NCBI RefSeq assembly: GCF_900129635.1
Contig: NZ_FSRB01000001.1
Coordinates: forward strand, 4,921,001-4,985,000
DNA: 64,000 bases
DNA from: Singulisphaera sp. GP187
GTDB taxonomy: Bacteria > Planctomycetota > Planctomycetia > Isosphaerales > Isosphaeraceae
Direction: 5' to 3'
Numbering within the stretch: the first letter of the stretch is position 1; each line of letters opens with the position of its first letter. A program made the position numbers and the translations under genes. The notes beneath the pieces were generated by a model. That model was not told the origin of the DNA. It worked only from the letters and a program-made list of their open reading frames with translations, and ran no database searches. Positions 16,584-25,948 of the stretch are shown one piece after another.

Positions 16584-16922
16584 ATGGGCCGAGTGGCAGG
16601 ATCGGGCAAGGGCCGGGAGCCGTACTGGCGACTGGTTCTGGCCCGGTGGAAGCAGGGTGGACTGTCCGTCCGGGCGTTCTGCCTGGCTGAGGGCGTGAGC
16701 GTGCCGTCGTTTTATTGGTGGCGGAGGGAACTCCAGCGGCGTGACCAGCCCAAGCCCGCGTTTCTCCCCGTACATGTGCTCGCCGACAAGGCTGAGTCAC
16801 CCGCCGGGAGCATCGAGGTCGTGCTGGCCAACGGACGCTGCTTGCGGGTCGGGGCCGGGTTCGATCCCCAGACCCTCGTGCAAGTCGTTGAACTGCTCGA
16901 AGCCGGAGGGCGGTCATGGTGA
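16584..16922 (+). CDS. tnpA: IS66 TnpA (Orf1) accessory protein
   Basis: 112 residues with a helix-turn-helix (WKQGGLSVRAFCLAEGVSVPSFYWWRREL) as in the IS66 Orf1/IS3 Orf A-like family, and a C-terminal strand region ending EVVLANGRCLRVGAGFD. A GGGGGTGAACG site precedes the ATG. Overlaps tnpB by seven bases, so translation is coupled. Confidence 0.8.
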   Translation: MGRVAGSGKGREPYWRLVLARWKQGGLSVRAFCLAEGVSVPSFYWWRRELQRRDQPKPAFLPVHVLADKAESPAGSIEVVLANGRCLRVGAGFDPQTLVQVVELLEAGGRSW

Positions 16923-17284
16923 GCTTGGCTCCGACTGTCCGGATCTGGCTCGCGGCGCAGCCGGTCGATCTGCGAAAATCGTTCGACAGTTTGGCGGCCT
17001 TGGTCCGCGAAGGGCTCCAGGGCGATCCGCTCTCGGGAGACGTCTTCGTCTTCCGCAACAAGGCCGCCGACCGCATCAAGCTCTTGATCTGGGAGGAGGA
17101 CGGATACGCGATCTGGTACAAGCGATTGGAAGCCGGCACCTTCCGCTTTCCGCCGTCTCCGGAGGCTCAGCCCCGCGTCGAGGTCCGCGCTGCGGACCTC
17201 GTCATGCTCCTCGAAGGGATCGATCTTTCGAGTGTGAAACGCGGCAAACGCTATCACCGACCCGTCCCCAGAGCTACGGTGTGA
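16916..17284 (+). CDS. tnpB: IS66 TnpB (Orf2) accessory protein
   Basis: 122 residues matching the IS66 Orf2 family end to end: VRIWLAAQPVDLRKSFDSLAALV, then DPLSGDVFVFRNKAADRIKLLIWEEDGYAIWYKRLEAGTF. It is needed for IS66 transposition, but its exact role is unknown. Start ATG lies within the tnpA stop region. Confidence 0.92.
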   Translation: MVSLAPTVRIWLAAQPVDLRKSFDSLAALVREGLQGDPLSGDVFVFRNKAADRIKLLIWEEDGYAIWYKRLEAGTFRFPPSPEAQPRVEVRAADLVMLLEGIDLSSVKRGKRYHRPVPRATV

Positions 17285-17352
17285 GTTCCCGGCCGCCGAG
17301 TTTTTCCAAAGAATCATCGAATAATATAAGAACCTCATGCGTCTAAGAGGGC

Positions 17353-19011
17353 ATGAGCGCAGACGCCCGCCCCATCACTCCTGAGACCCCTGCCGATCCC
17401 ACGGCGACGTTACCCAGTGATCCCGCCTTCCTCCAGCAGATGATCATCGAACTGCTCGCCGCCCTCCGCGACACACGGCGTCAGAACGAGGAATTGCAGC
17501 ATCGCCTTGACCTCCTCTTGCGGCGGATCTACGGCCCACGCACCGAACGCTTCGACCCCAATCAGCCGCTGCTCATCCCCGACGCCTTCGAGCCGCTCGC
17601 CCCGGAACCGGAACCCGCGGCCACCGGCGACGCGGTCCCACCCGAGTCCGAACCGGGAGCGACCCCCGCGAAGAAGGCACGCCCCCACGGCCGCAGGCCC
17701 TTGCCCAAGGACCTCCGCCGCGAGCCTCGGGTCTATGAGTTGACCGAAGCCGAACGCCGCTGTCCGCAATGCGGCGAGACCCGGGCCCAGATCAGCGCCG
17801 AACGCAGCGAGCAGCTCGACTACGTGCCGGCGACCCTGTTCGTGGTCGAGCACGTGCGCTGCATTTACGCCTGCCCGCACTGCGAAGGTCAAGTCGTCAC
17901 CGCCGGCAAGCCAGCCCAGCCGATCTCCAAGGGCTTGCCTGGACCGGGATTGCTCGCTCATGTGATCACGGAAAAGTATGCCGATCATATTCCGCTCCAT
18001 CGCCAGGAACGCCGCCTGGCCCGGCAAGGGGTGGAGCTGTCACGCTCAACCCTCTGCGACTGGATGGCCGGCGCCGCCCAAACTCTCGAGCCGCTCTACG
18101 ACCTGATGAAGACATTGATCCTGTTGTGCGGCACGATTCACACCGACGACACCTCGGTGAAGCTGCGGGACTCGGAGCGAAAGATTAAGGCCTTGGCCCG
18201 GCTCTGGATCTACTTCGGCGATTATCTTTATCCTTACAATGTTTTTGATTTCACGAGGAGCCGCAAGCGAGACGGTCCGAGTCTGTTTCTCAAGGGTTTT
18301 CGCGGTTATTTGCAGGCTGATGCCTTCAGCGGCTACGACGGCATCTACGCGGGCGGCAACGTCGTGGAGGTGGGTTGCAACGCCCACGCCCGCCGCAAGT
18401 TCGTCGAGGCGCAGAAGACGGACCTGGCGCGAGCGAGTACGGCCCTGGCCTACTACCGCCAGCTCTACGCGATCGAGAAGGGGATCAAAGCGGAGCTCGC
18501 CAAGCTGCCCGAGGACGCCGACGAGCCGACGCGGGCCGCGATTCGGCTGCGGGTCCGCCAGGAGCGGGCGGTGTCAGTTTGGGAGCGCCTCGAGAAGTGG
18601 CTGAAGGAGGAGCGACCGCAGGTGCTCCCCAAGAGTCCGATGGGAGGCGCAATCGGTTACATGGAGAACCACTGGGAGGCGTTGAAACGGTACACCAGCT
18701 CGGGCTACCTTTCGATCGACAACAACGTAGCCGAGCAACACATGAAAACGATTGCGACTGGACGAAAGAATTGGCTTTTCACCGGCAGTGAGACCGGCGG
18801 GAAGACGATGGCTGTGTTATTCAGCGTGGTGTCGAGTTGCCAGCGTCACGGTCATGACCCGTTCGTCTACTTGCGTGACGTGCTGTCCCGGTTGCCGACC
18901 CTTCCCAAAGAGAATCTGGCCGACCTTCTCCCCGACCGTTGGTCGCCTCCCCAAGTCGCCGATCCTCCGGCGACCCCAGAGGGTCCCATCGCCGACGGTT
19001 CCCCGAGCTGA
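17353..19011 (+). CDS. tnpC: IS66 TnpC transposase
   Basis: 552 residues. The N-terminal leucine-zipper region (NEELQHRLDLLLRRIYGPRTERFDP) is followed by a zinc finger (RCPQCGE and CPHCEG), then the DDE_Tnp_IS66 domain: HTDDTSVKL (Asp), YLQADAFSGYDG (Asp), and the C-terminal Glu in SIDNNVAEQHMK. Ends with the IS66 C-terminal region. Intact, so probably functional with tnpA and tnpB. Confidence 0.93.
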   Translation: MSADARPITPETPADPTATLPSDPAFLQQMIIELLAALRDTRRQNEELQHRLDLLLRRIYGPRTERFDPNQPLLIPDAFEPLAPEPEPAATGDAVPPESEPGATPAKKARPHGRRPLPKDLRREPRVYELTEAERRCPQCGETRAQISAERSEQLDYVPATLFVVEHVRCIYACPHCEGQVVTAGKPAQPISKGLPGPGLLAHVITEKYADHIPLHRQERRLARQGVELSRSTLCDWMAGAAQTLEPLYDLMKTLILLCGTIHTDDTSVKLRDSERKIKALARLWIYFGDYLYPYNVFDFTRSRKRDGPSLFLKGFRGYLQADAFSGYDGIYAGGNVVEVGCNAHARRKFVEAQKTDLARASTALAYYRQLYAIEKGIKAELAKLPEDADEPTRAAIRLRVRQERAVSVWERLEKWLKEERPQVLPKSPMGGAIGYMENHWEALKRYTSSGYLSIDNNVAEQHMKTIATGRKNWLFTGSETGGKTMAVLFSVVSSCQRHGHDPFVYLRDVLSRLPTLPKENLADLLPDRWSPPQVADPPATPEGPIADGSPS

Positions 19012-19449
19012 CAACGGCTCCCGCCGGCACTCGAAACGCGGCACGCTCCCACCGCGGAGTTCGGGCCAGGCTCGACACGGGTTGGAGAGCGCGTCGCGTC
19101 TGCTGACGCCGGATCATGACACCGCGTGGGGTTCCAACCGACGGTCACCAAATTGGCCAAGGCCCCTCGGCCAATTGCCAAGGGGGACGTGGTCCGCCGG
19201 ACGCACACGGATATCCAGGAGCGGTCAACTCTCATTGGCCATCTTCGTCGAGAAAAGCAAACGCATCAATAGCGTAAGCGCACGGTCGTCCCATCCGTCA
19301 GCCTCATGCGAAGGACTGCACGCAGAGCAGCAGCCACCCTCGGGCAGACCGATCTACCGCCCCCGGCGCCGCCTTGCGTTCGAGACGCCCGGATCGTCTA
19401 ATAGACGATCGTAAGACAACTGTCGTAGAAACCTTGGCGGGGACGGGCA
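19012..19449. other. Intergenic region between IS66 and the ABC permease
   Basis: No gene seen. Contains a perfect short hairpin GATCGTC-TAATA-GACGATC (19392-19410) 40 bp before the permease start. The IS66 right end must lie within it. No ATPase gene for the permease is present, although an ABC ATPase gene would be expected here. Confidence 0.4.
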
Positions 19450-21378
19450 ATGCTCCTGGGACCGATATTCCGGCGCGAACTGGATGTCGCGGCGAAGCGG
19501 TGGGGGACCTTCGGGGACCGGTGTTCGGTCCCTTGCGTGGTGCTCCTTGTGATCGCGACGGCCGCCGTGGGCTCGGGGCTGCTGGGGTGGGGCGGCGGAT
19601 CGCTTGCCGGGGCCCGCGACCTCGCGGGCAAGGTCTTCGCGTTCGTCGTCGCCGTGGAGGCGATGATGGTGATGGTGCTGGTGCCCGGCGCGGTGGCGCC
19701 GGCGTTGGCCGGGGAGCGGCAGCGCAAGACGCTGGACGCGGTGCTGGCCAGCGGGTTCACGAGCGCCGAGGTCGTTCTGGGGGGGCTGGGGGCGGGCCTG
19801 GTCCGGTCACTGGGCGGGCCGGCGGCCGTCTTGCCGGTGGTGATGGTGATGGTCCCGCTCGCCGGGATCGACCCGCGCCTCGTGCTGCTGGCCGTCGCCG
19901 GCCTGGCCTCCACGGCGTTCGTGCTAGGGGCGATCTCGATCCTGGTCTCGGTCGGCGCCCGCGACACCCGCCGGGCCCTCGTCGGCGCGATCGCGCTGAT
20001 CTGGGGGTGGGTGTTTGTCCCGATCGCGATCGTGGTGCACCTGCCTCGAGTCTGGCCCGCCGGCGCGCGCTGGGTGTACCCGGTCGCGATCCGGTTGGTC
20101 GACAGCAGCCCGATGGGCGTGCTGATGAACCTGATCGGCCTGGCGCCACGAGGCGGGACGATCGATGCGGTCGCCAGGATGATCGGTTACGAGATGGCCG
20201 GCGGCGCGTTGCTGGTCGCGTGGTCGGTCGCACGACTCCGCCCGGCCTCGCGCGCCGCGGCGGAGGGGGGAGGTCGGGCGACCTGGCAGGGCCGGTCGTG
20301 GTGGGAGTGGCCGCGGTTCCGGCCCCCCTGCGGCGACAACGGGATGCTCTGGAAGGAGATGTTCGTCCTCCGCAACGTGAGCTTGGCCGCGCGGATCGAC
20401 TACTTCTTGACACCGCCCATTTTCCTGGGCGGCCTGGGCGTCGTGGCCTACTGGTTCGCGAGGCCCGCGTGGTTGGAGGCAATGGACCATGGGTACGGGC
20501 TCGGCCCCGGGACGGCCTGGGATGCCAACCTGGTGCCGTCGCTCCTCCTGAGACTGGCCACCGGCGCGGGGCCCGCGCCGGGCCAGGCGCGGGCGGAGTT
20601 CAACGTCTTCCTCCGGCTCGTCACGGCGCTGTTGACCGTGATGGATCTCCTGTTCCTGGCCCAGATCGCCGCGGAGAAAGTGACGCTCGAGCGCGAGCGG
20701 GACACCTGGCTCGGCCTGCTCGCGACCCCGCTTTCCGGGGGGAAGATCCTTCGGGCCAAGACGGTCGGCGCCGTGTGGAAGGCACGATGGACCACCGGGA
20801 CCATTCTCGGGCTCTGGTCGATCGGGCTGGTGGCCGGGGCCGTGCATCCGCTGGGCTTCCTCGCCGCGGTGCTCGGGCTGGGCGTCCTGAGCTGGTCGCA
20901 CGCGGCGCTGGGGACCTCGGTGGCGTTGTGGTCGCGGACCCGGAACCAGGCCAATAACCGGGTCCTCGTCCCCCTGGTCCTGCTGGCCATGAGCGGGCTG
21001 GTCTTCACGATCCGGGCTCCGGGGCCAGTGAGCATCCTGACGGGCGCCGGGTCGGTCCCCTGCCTCGCCTCGCTCTGGCTCCTCTCCTACGACGACGTCC
21101 GGGCCGCGATGGGCACGGGCGGGTTCCCCAGCCTCGCCGCGATGGGCGTCGCCACGGGCGAGGGGGCGGCGCGGGTGCTGGCCACCTACCTGATCGGTGT
21201 GGGCGCCCACGCGGTCGCCGCCTTCCTCCTGACCTGGTCCGCATCCCGAGGGTTCGACGCCGCCGTCGGCCGCCCGGCCCGTCCCTGCCCTGGTCGTCGT
21301 CGCACCGCCCGACCTCACGGCGCCGATTCGAGCAGCGAATTCGGCTCGGAGGTAAGCGAGCAGTTGTCCCAGGCGTGA
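19450..21378 (+). CDS. Fused double ABC-2-type permease
   Basis: 642 residues with about twelve hydrophobic segments. Two copies of the ABC-2 signature occur: GERQRKTLDAVLASGFTSAE (about residue 88) and ERERDTWLGLLATPLSGGKI (about residue 417), so it is two permease halves fused in one chain. It would need a separate ATPase to export its substrate; none lies adjacent, the upstream side being occupied by IS66. The last 35 residues (RPARPCPGRRRTARPHG...) are unlike the rest and may be altered. Start ATG 19450, with a GGCGGGGACGGGCA spacer. Confidence 0.8.
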   Translation: MLLGPIFRRELDVAAKRWGTFGDRCSVPCVVLLVIATAAVGSGLLGWGGGSLAGARDLAGKVFAFVVAVEAMMVMVLVPGAVAPALAGERQRKTLDAVLASGFTSAEVVLGGLGAGLVRSLGGPAAVLPVVMVMVPLAGIDPRLVLLAVAGLASTAFVLGAISILVSVGARDTRRALVGAIALIWGWVFVPIAIVVHLPRVWPAGARWVYPVAIRLVDSSPMGVLMNLIGLAPRGGTIDAVARMIGYEMAGGALLVAWSVARLRPASRAAAEGGGRATWQGRSWWEWPRFRPPCGDNGMLWKEMFVLRNVSLAARIDYFLTPPIFLGGLGVVAYWFARPAWLEAMDHGYGLGPGTAWDANLVPSLLLRLATGAGPAPGQARAEFNVFLRLVTALLTVMDLLFLAQIAAEKVTLERERDTWLGLLATPLSGGKILRAKTVGAVWKARWTTGTILGLWSIGLVAGAVHPLGFLAAVLGLGVLSWSHAALGTSVALWSRTRNQANNRVLVPLVLLAMSGLVFTIRAPGPVSILTGAGSVPCLASLWLLSYDDVRAAMGTGGFPSLAAMGVATGEGAARVLATYLIGVGAHAVAAFLLTWSASRGFDAAVGRPARPCPGRRRTARPHGADSSSEFGSEVSEQLSQA

Positions 21379-21464
21379 GCGTTCTCGAAAATGCCGTGGC
21401 TGCCGCGGGCGGCTCGGTGAAGATTCAAACGGTTCGCGGCAAATTCCAAGAGGAGCGGACTTAG

Positions 21465-22778
21465 GAGCTGCACGACAATAAACTACCGAATTGACGGTTT
21501 AGGTCGGGGGTGGACTTCATAGTTCCATTCGCCATGAAATTTGTTTCGCTTGATGTGCACTTCCGAAAGTTCCTGGTCGCTGACTTTGCGACCTTTTTCA
21601 TAGGCTTCGGAATCCAGCCACGCATGGACTTCCAGCCCCTCTTGCGTTGTCGTGGAGCCGATCAGACTCACCACGATCTCCAGTGTCTCCAGCGGAATGC
21701 CCTGCCAATTGCGGGTGATGTGGCAGAACAGTCGGTGCTCGATCTTGTTCCATTTGCTGGTGCCTGGGGGGAAATGACAGACCTCGAGAATCATCTGCAA
21801 CTCATCAGCCAGGCGTTGAAGTTCCGTCAGCCACAGGCGGGTGCGCGGACTGTTGCTGCCACCGCTGTCGGCTGTGATCAGCAGTCGCCGCGGCGATCGA
21901 TACCGCCGGCTGCCCAAACGCCGCCACCAGCGACGGATGGCCGCCGTCGCGAACTCAGCCGTGTCGTGACTGATTCCGATGGAAACACCAGCCTCGTTGT
22001 GTTTCAAATCATACACGCCGTACGGCACCGCCTTGCCCAAACTCTTGTCGGGAAAATCGTGCGTCTTCACTTGGACCGGCTGACCTTTGCGCCGATACGT
22101 TTTTCCGGAATTCTTGAGGTTTCCCAGCGTTTCCTTCTTCTTCGTGTCGATGGAAATCGCCGGCTCGCCACGGCGCTGCTGGGCCTTGACGCGGCGTGCG
22201 ATCTGCTCAAACTGGGCGTTGCGATCGGGATGCTGCGTCCCTTCCAGCGTCTTGCGGTTGGACTGCAGACTGTAGCCCCGCGACTTCAGCAGTTCGCCGA
22301 CCTTCGTGCTGCCGATTTGGAAACCCTGAGCCGTCAATTCCCGTTCCAGAACCCGCGTGCTTTTGCACGTCCATCTCAGCGGCGACATGGGGTCGCCGCG
22401 CGTCACGGGTTCGACCAGAGCTTCCAACGCTCGTGTCAGTTCCGGCTGCGAGTCCTCACGCGAGCGGCGTCCGCCTCCCGGCTTTCGCTGACGGCCAAAG
22501 GAAAGTGCCTCTGGATCGTCCAACTCTCGAATCCCATTGCGCACAGTCCGATCCGAGATGCCAGTGGCCACCGCCACCGCCGTCACGCCTCCGCGACCAA
22601 GCGACCGCGCTTCGGCCGCGGCCCATCTCCGTCGCCCGCGTTCGTCAAGGTCGGTGACGATGGCGAGATACTTGTGACGAATCCATTCGATCAGGTTGGT
22701 GTCCGGCATCCCCGCACCATTGCCGTGCATCACATTTTCTACAAGACTACTTTCGGTAGTTTATTGTCGTGCAACTCC
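21465..22778 (-). mobile_element. ISAzo13-family element, copy 1, intact
   Basis: 1314 bp with terminal inverted repeats (about GAGYTGCACGACAATAAACT at each end) and a 5-bp target duplication CTTAG (21460-21464 and 22779-22783). One transposase gene. Its right end lies 27 bp upstream of the following gene's ATG. Confidence 0.85.
21483..22733 (-). CDS. ISAzo13-family transposase
   Basis: 416 residues in one open frame. An N-terminal helix-turn-helix region (GVTAVAVATGISDRTVRNGIRELD) is followed by the DDE domain: SIDTKKKETLGN (Asp), LLITADSGGSNSPRTR (Asp) and SKWNKIEHRLFCHITRNW (Glu). This is the DDE_Tnp_ISAZ013 type common in planctomycetes. All catalytic residues are present. Compare the frameshifted relative at 47267-48531. 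Confidence 0.93.
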   Translation of the reverse strand: MMHGNGAGMPDTNLIEWIRHKYLAIVTDLDERGRRRWAAAEARSLGRGGVTAVAVATGISDRTVRNGIRELDDPEALSFGRQRKPGGGRRSREDSQPELTRALEALVEPVTRGDPMSPLRWTCKSTRVLERELTAQGFQIGSTKVGELLKSRGYSLQSNRKTLEGTQHPDRNAQFEQIARRVKAQQRRGEPAISIDTKKKETLGNLKNSGKTYRRKGQPVQVKTHDFPDKSLGKAVPYGVYDLKHNEAGVSIGISHDTAEFATAAIRRWWRRLGSRRYRSPRRLLITADSGGSNSPRTRLWLTELQRLADELQMILEVCHFPPGTSKWNKIEHRLFCHITRNWQGIPLETLEIVVSLIGSTTTQEGLEVHAWLDSEAYEKGRKVSDQELSEVHIKRNKFHGEWNYEVHPRPKPSIR

Positions 22779-22805
22779 TTAGACAAGCCAACGGAGAATT
22801 CCCCC

Positions 22806-23216
22806 ATGGCGTCCAGGAAGAAGCCTTTTCGGCGTCTTGTCAAAATTGCGATCGACAACGCAACGATCAAAGAACTTGCCGAGGATTCCGGCACCGTTCA
22901 GGCCGCTCCATTCTCGATAAGGCTTATTAACAGCTCCAATTGGATTGTAGAAGCCGTGAGACGGGGCGATACCGGTGACGTAGTGCCATTACCTACCCCG
23001 GTCGGGAAGAATTGCTCCGGATCATGTCAGGACTGTGCGGCCGCGGGCATCTTTATGCCTCTGTTCACGGTTGCGTGCAACACAAAGAGCTTTGACGTGG
23101 TTTTGATTCTTCGACATCCTAGAGGATTCAGGGGCGCGAGCCAACCGTTAAGCGTCTCTCCCACGTGCGACCATGAGGGGCAAATACTGTGCTTTGCGGC
23201 CCCCGATCCGCGCTGA
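22806..23216 (+). CDS. Unrecognised 136-residue protein with a CxxxCxxC motif
   Basis: Start ATG 22806 is preceded by GGAG (22791-22794), about eleven bases upstream. A basic N-terminus (MASRKKPFRRLVKIAID) is followed by GKNCSGSCQDCAAAG near residue 75, three closely spaced cysteines, and another two cysteines later (VACNTKS, TCDHEG). No known domain recognised. Insertion of ISAzo13 directly upstream probably separated it from its original promoter. Codon use is mixed and moderately AT-rich, as in accessory genes. Confidence 0.5.
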   Translation: MASRKKPFRRLVKIAIDNATIKELAEDSGTVQAAPFSIRLINSSNWIVEAVRRGDTGDVVPLPTPVGKNCSGSCQDCAAAGIFMPLFTVACNTKSFDVVLILRHPRGFRGASQPLSVSPTCDHEGQILCFAAPDPR

Positions 23217-23293
23217 TACGACCAAGCGGCACGAACTCAGGAACCTGCCCGAAATCCGTAGGTTTGCCTGATCGTTCGCACGTCCGATGGACG

Positions 23294-24334
23294 CTATCTA
23301 GCACGGGTCGGCGCCAGAGGAATGTAGGCGGATGCCGGCGCCGATCGAGGGCCTCCCGTTGAGGTCACCAACTGCGATTCCTGAAGGAGGGTCGAAAGAC
23401 CGAGGATCGTCAGTGTGAACTTCTTGAGCTGATCACGATTCTGCGGGCACACCCACACGTAACGTTCACCGCATTTGTCCTTATAATGGCCGACATAGCA
23501 GGCATCCGGTGGAACGTCCTTTTTCCGACATCCAACCCCAAACCAGAGTACAGGAATATCCTCAATATCCTGTTCGGTCTTCCTCACCAGACGACGTGCC
23601 TCGCGCGTGACTGCTGTCGACCTGGCCGTGTCCGTGTACATTTTGTCCGAACCCGTCTTTGAGAAGACGACAGCGGACGCTGGGCTGAATTGATATTTCA
23701 ACTCTACGTGCTCGCCAGGTACGATGATTCGCTCATCATTACTCGCGATCGTAGTCTCATCGAGTCTGTCGTAAAGAAGCAATGGGTTCACATCTACATC
23801 GAATTTCTTAAGATTTTTTCTCTGCTGTTCCATCAACACGTCATTGAATAATCTAAAGTCGTCTGTGACCGCAACCTGTTTTTTCAATTCGTGAGCCAGA
23901 TCATTGGCAAAATCATCCGTATCGAGAGTGTCAGATGAGCCGAACGCCCTTCGGTAAGCAAGACTAAGTAATTGAAGTTCGTTGTCGTCTGTAATGGGCG
24001 CCATCGCCCAGGAATCGACGATCGTCCGCTGGGCATTAAGGCTCGGCGCGTATGTAGCGAGATACCCTTGTGCACGGCCAAACGCGAACGCGAAAGCCCC
24101 CGAACCTGAATCGGCGACTTGGGCCGATCCGTCCTTGAGGCTCACGTGATACGGGATGGCCGATGGATTGCCAGCAAACATCGCAAGATTATTGACGACT
24201 TGCTGGAACTGAAGGTCGGATAGTGTGCTTGCTTGGCTAATCGTATTACGCGATAACTGGCGACTTGTACATCCGGCACCGAGGCTGAGGGCCATCACGG
24301 CAATAAGTCTGTGACGCATACCCTTTTCCCCCAT
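23294..24334 (-). CDS. Unrecognised lipoprotein
   Basis: 346 residues, or 341 from ATG 24319. The N-terminus has a lipoprotein signal (MRHRLIAVMALSLGAGC, lipobox LGAGC). The mature part has no recognised domain; it contains a pair of cysteine-bearing segments (FGVGCRKKDVPPDACYVGHYKDKCGERYVWVC) that could form disulphides. Predicted to sit in a membrane facing the periplasm. Neighbours give no functional hint. Confidence 0.65.
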   Translation of the reverse strand: MGEKGMRHRLIAVMALSLGAGCTSRQLSRNTISQASTLSDLQFQQVVNNLAMFAGNPSAIPYHVSLKDGSAQVADSGSGAFAFAFGRAQGYLATYAPSLNAQRTIVDSWAMAPITDDNELQLLSLAYRRAFGSSDTLDTDDFANDLAHELKKQVAVTDDFRLFNDVLMEQQRKNLKKFDVDVNPLLLYDRLDETTIASNDERIIVPGEHVELKYQFSPASAVVFSKTGSDKMYTDTARSTAVTREARRLVRKTEQDIEDIPVLWFGVGCRKKDVPPDACYVGHYKDKCGERYVWVCPQNRDQLKKFTLTILGLSTLLQESQLVTSTGGPRSAPASAYIPLAPTRAR

Positions 24335-24787
24335 GCGTTCCGTGCCGATTATGCCAAATTTTCCGTCCCGGTAGGTTTTGTCGGCAAATTGAAGGCGAAA
24401 GTCGTGATTTTTTCGTCGGCTGAACGAAGAAAGCGATCAACAGTGATAGCCAACGCGACTGCGCATTCCGGGGATTCAGGACTGTTAAAGGCGTTCAGGT
24501 CTGCGAGTTACGGCCGTTCAAACAGTCTACGCCGAGTTATCGGAGTAGCAAAGCGGGCCAGTAGCCAAGCTTGTGGCGGGATCCCGATCAGTTCTGCACC
24601 GGTGACGGTGATCTGCTTGGCCAATTGGAGAATTCCTGCTCAGGGACGTGTACCGGAATCAAGCCGATTCTTCGTGCGATAGGCGGTGGTTCCCCTCTGG
24701 GTTCGGTGGCGGGCCGGGGAATGGTGTCAGCCGACATGCCGCCATTCTGGCGGCCCCCGAACCGATGAAAATGGGGTCGGTTCTTCG
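24335..24787. other. Intergenic region, nothing clear
   Basis: No supported gene. A possible hairpin AACCGACCCCATTTTCATCGGTT (both strands, about 24758-24780) lies just beyond the end of the following minus-strand gene and could help terminate it, but there is no T run. Confidence 0.4.
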
Positions 24788-25123
24788 TTAGGCGTCCGGC
24801 CGCCGACGCCCGAAGACTAGCCAGCCGATGAAGCCTCCGAACAGTGCCGCGGGGAGCGCCGTGTTGCCTCCATAATCGTCGCACCCCGGGCCGATCATAC
24901 AGAAGAAGAGCCCGGAGAGCACAGCACAAAGCGTCACCGCGCTCATCGCACCCGCGGCAACGCCGTAGCAGAGAGCGCCGAGTAACACCGCGCCGGCGAA
25001 GGCGCCGGTAGTCACGCTGGTGCCGTGGGTGTAGCCGGTGCCGCCCATGAGGCCGGCCCCAACGATGCCCCCGACAGCGGCCGCAACGGCCCGGACTTGC
25101 GGTTTGCCCTTGCGTGGATGCAT
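24788..25123 (-). CDS. Small Gly/Ala-rich membrane protein
   Basis: 111 residues with three to four hydrophobic helices (VRAVAAAVGGIVGAGLMGG, GAFAGAVLLGALCYGVAAGAM, VTLCAVLSGLFFCMIG, ALPAALFGGFIGWLVFG). The basic N-terminus MHPRKGKPQ suggests a cytoplasmic start. No family recognised; glycine-zipper-like spacing is seen. Confidence 0.55.
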   Translation of the reverse strand: MHPRKGKPQVRAVAAAVGGIVGAGLMGGTGYTHGTSVTTGAFAGAVLLGALCYGVAAGAMSAVTLCAVLSGLFFCMIGPGCDDYGGNTALPAALFGGFIGWLVFGRRRPDA

Positions 25124-25317
25124 AGGCCCTCCGACGCCTTACTTAAATCCAGGCATGTCACGCACGTCACAGGAACGTATCCCACTGGATTGGAGCGATA
25201 CGACCGTTGCTCGTCATGGGGATTGTCGCCGGTCCGTGAGTCCCTGGCCAGTGGCCATGCCGCGACACAAGGTTCTTTGCAGAGGTGTTTCTTCACTCCT
25301 TTGCGAAAGGCCCCGCA

Positions 25318-25450
25318 GATGACGGCGGCACTCCGCCAGCGGAGGCTCCAAGACCTCCAACTGGCCGGCCTCAGCAAAAAGAACCAACAACCCGGTGTCC
25401 TTGCGACTGTGTCAGGTATTTCGGACGATTGACAGTCCGCTCTGTTTCGA
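25318..25450 (+). pseudogene. Tyrosine-integrase N-terminal remnant
   Basis: MTAALRQRRLQDLQLAGLSK (from about 25320) matches the start of XerD-like integrases with an N-terminal SAM-like core-binding domain. After about 25 residues the similarity continues in another frame (RCPCDCVRYFGRLT), then disappears. The catalytic domain is absent. The rest of 25124-25621 shows no gene. Confidence 0.4.
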
Positions 25451-25621
25451 ACGCAACCAGTTGCCCTTCGCGATTGAGCGCCGCTATCGATTCGATCAAG
25501 GGAAGACCTCCCCATGTCACCGTCCTATTCCTGGGGGGGGGACGGGAACAGGGAGTGGTCGGGGCGGGCCAAAGTGGAACGACCGCTCGACCCAGGCATT
25601 CCGCGACGAAAGAGGATCAGG

Positions 25622-25948
25622 ATGAAGCGAATGACACTGGCTCTGACGGTGCTGCTCTTGGGCGGGGCGTCGGTGCGGGCCGAGGGGCCGGATCGGGAGT
25701 CCTTGCGTGCGGTCGAGAGCTACTATCGACGGACCGGAAAGCTCGCCACGGCCGAGTATTATCGGGGCAAACTGGCCAAAATCGATGCGACGGAGGCCCG
25801 TTCGAGCGAGAGCGAGCGGTTGCAGGCCATCGAGTCGTACTATCGCCGGACCGGGAAGCTCACCACCGCGGAGTACTACAGGCTCCGTTCGCGCAAGGCC
25901 GAGCGCGGCCAAGTCCCGCGACCGGAGATCGCCCCTGATTCTCGTTGA
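25622..25948 (+). CDS. Small secreted protein with two ESYYRRTGKL repeats
   Basis: 108 residues from ATG 25622, preceded by AGGATCAGG. Signal peptide MKRMTLALTVLLLGGASVRA. The mature part consists of two near-identical units, LRAVESYYRRTGKLATAEYYR and LQAIESYYRRTGKLTTAEYYR, separated by KLAKIDATEARSSESE. Each unit is tyrosine- and arginine-rich and could be an amphipathic helix pair, as in TPR-like repeats. No named family recognised. Confidence 0.6.
   Translation: MKRMTLALTVLLLGGASVRAEGPDRESLRAVESYYRRTGKLATAEYYRGKLAKIDATEARSSESERLQAIESYYRRTGKLTTAEYYRLRSRKAERGQVPRPEIAPDSR

Larger units (their letters stand above)
16584..19011 (+). mobile_element. IS66-family element (core genes; ends not located)
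   Basis: Three genes in the standard IS66 order, tnpA-tnpB-tnpC. The 8-bp duplications and terminal repeats expected for IS66 could not be found by eye; the left end must lie between about 16510 and 16580. Confidence 0.8.
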
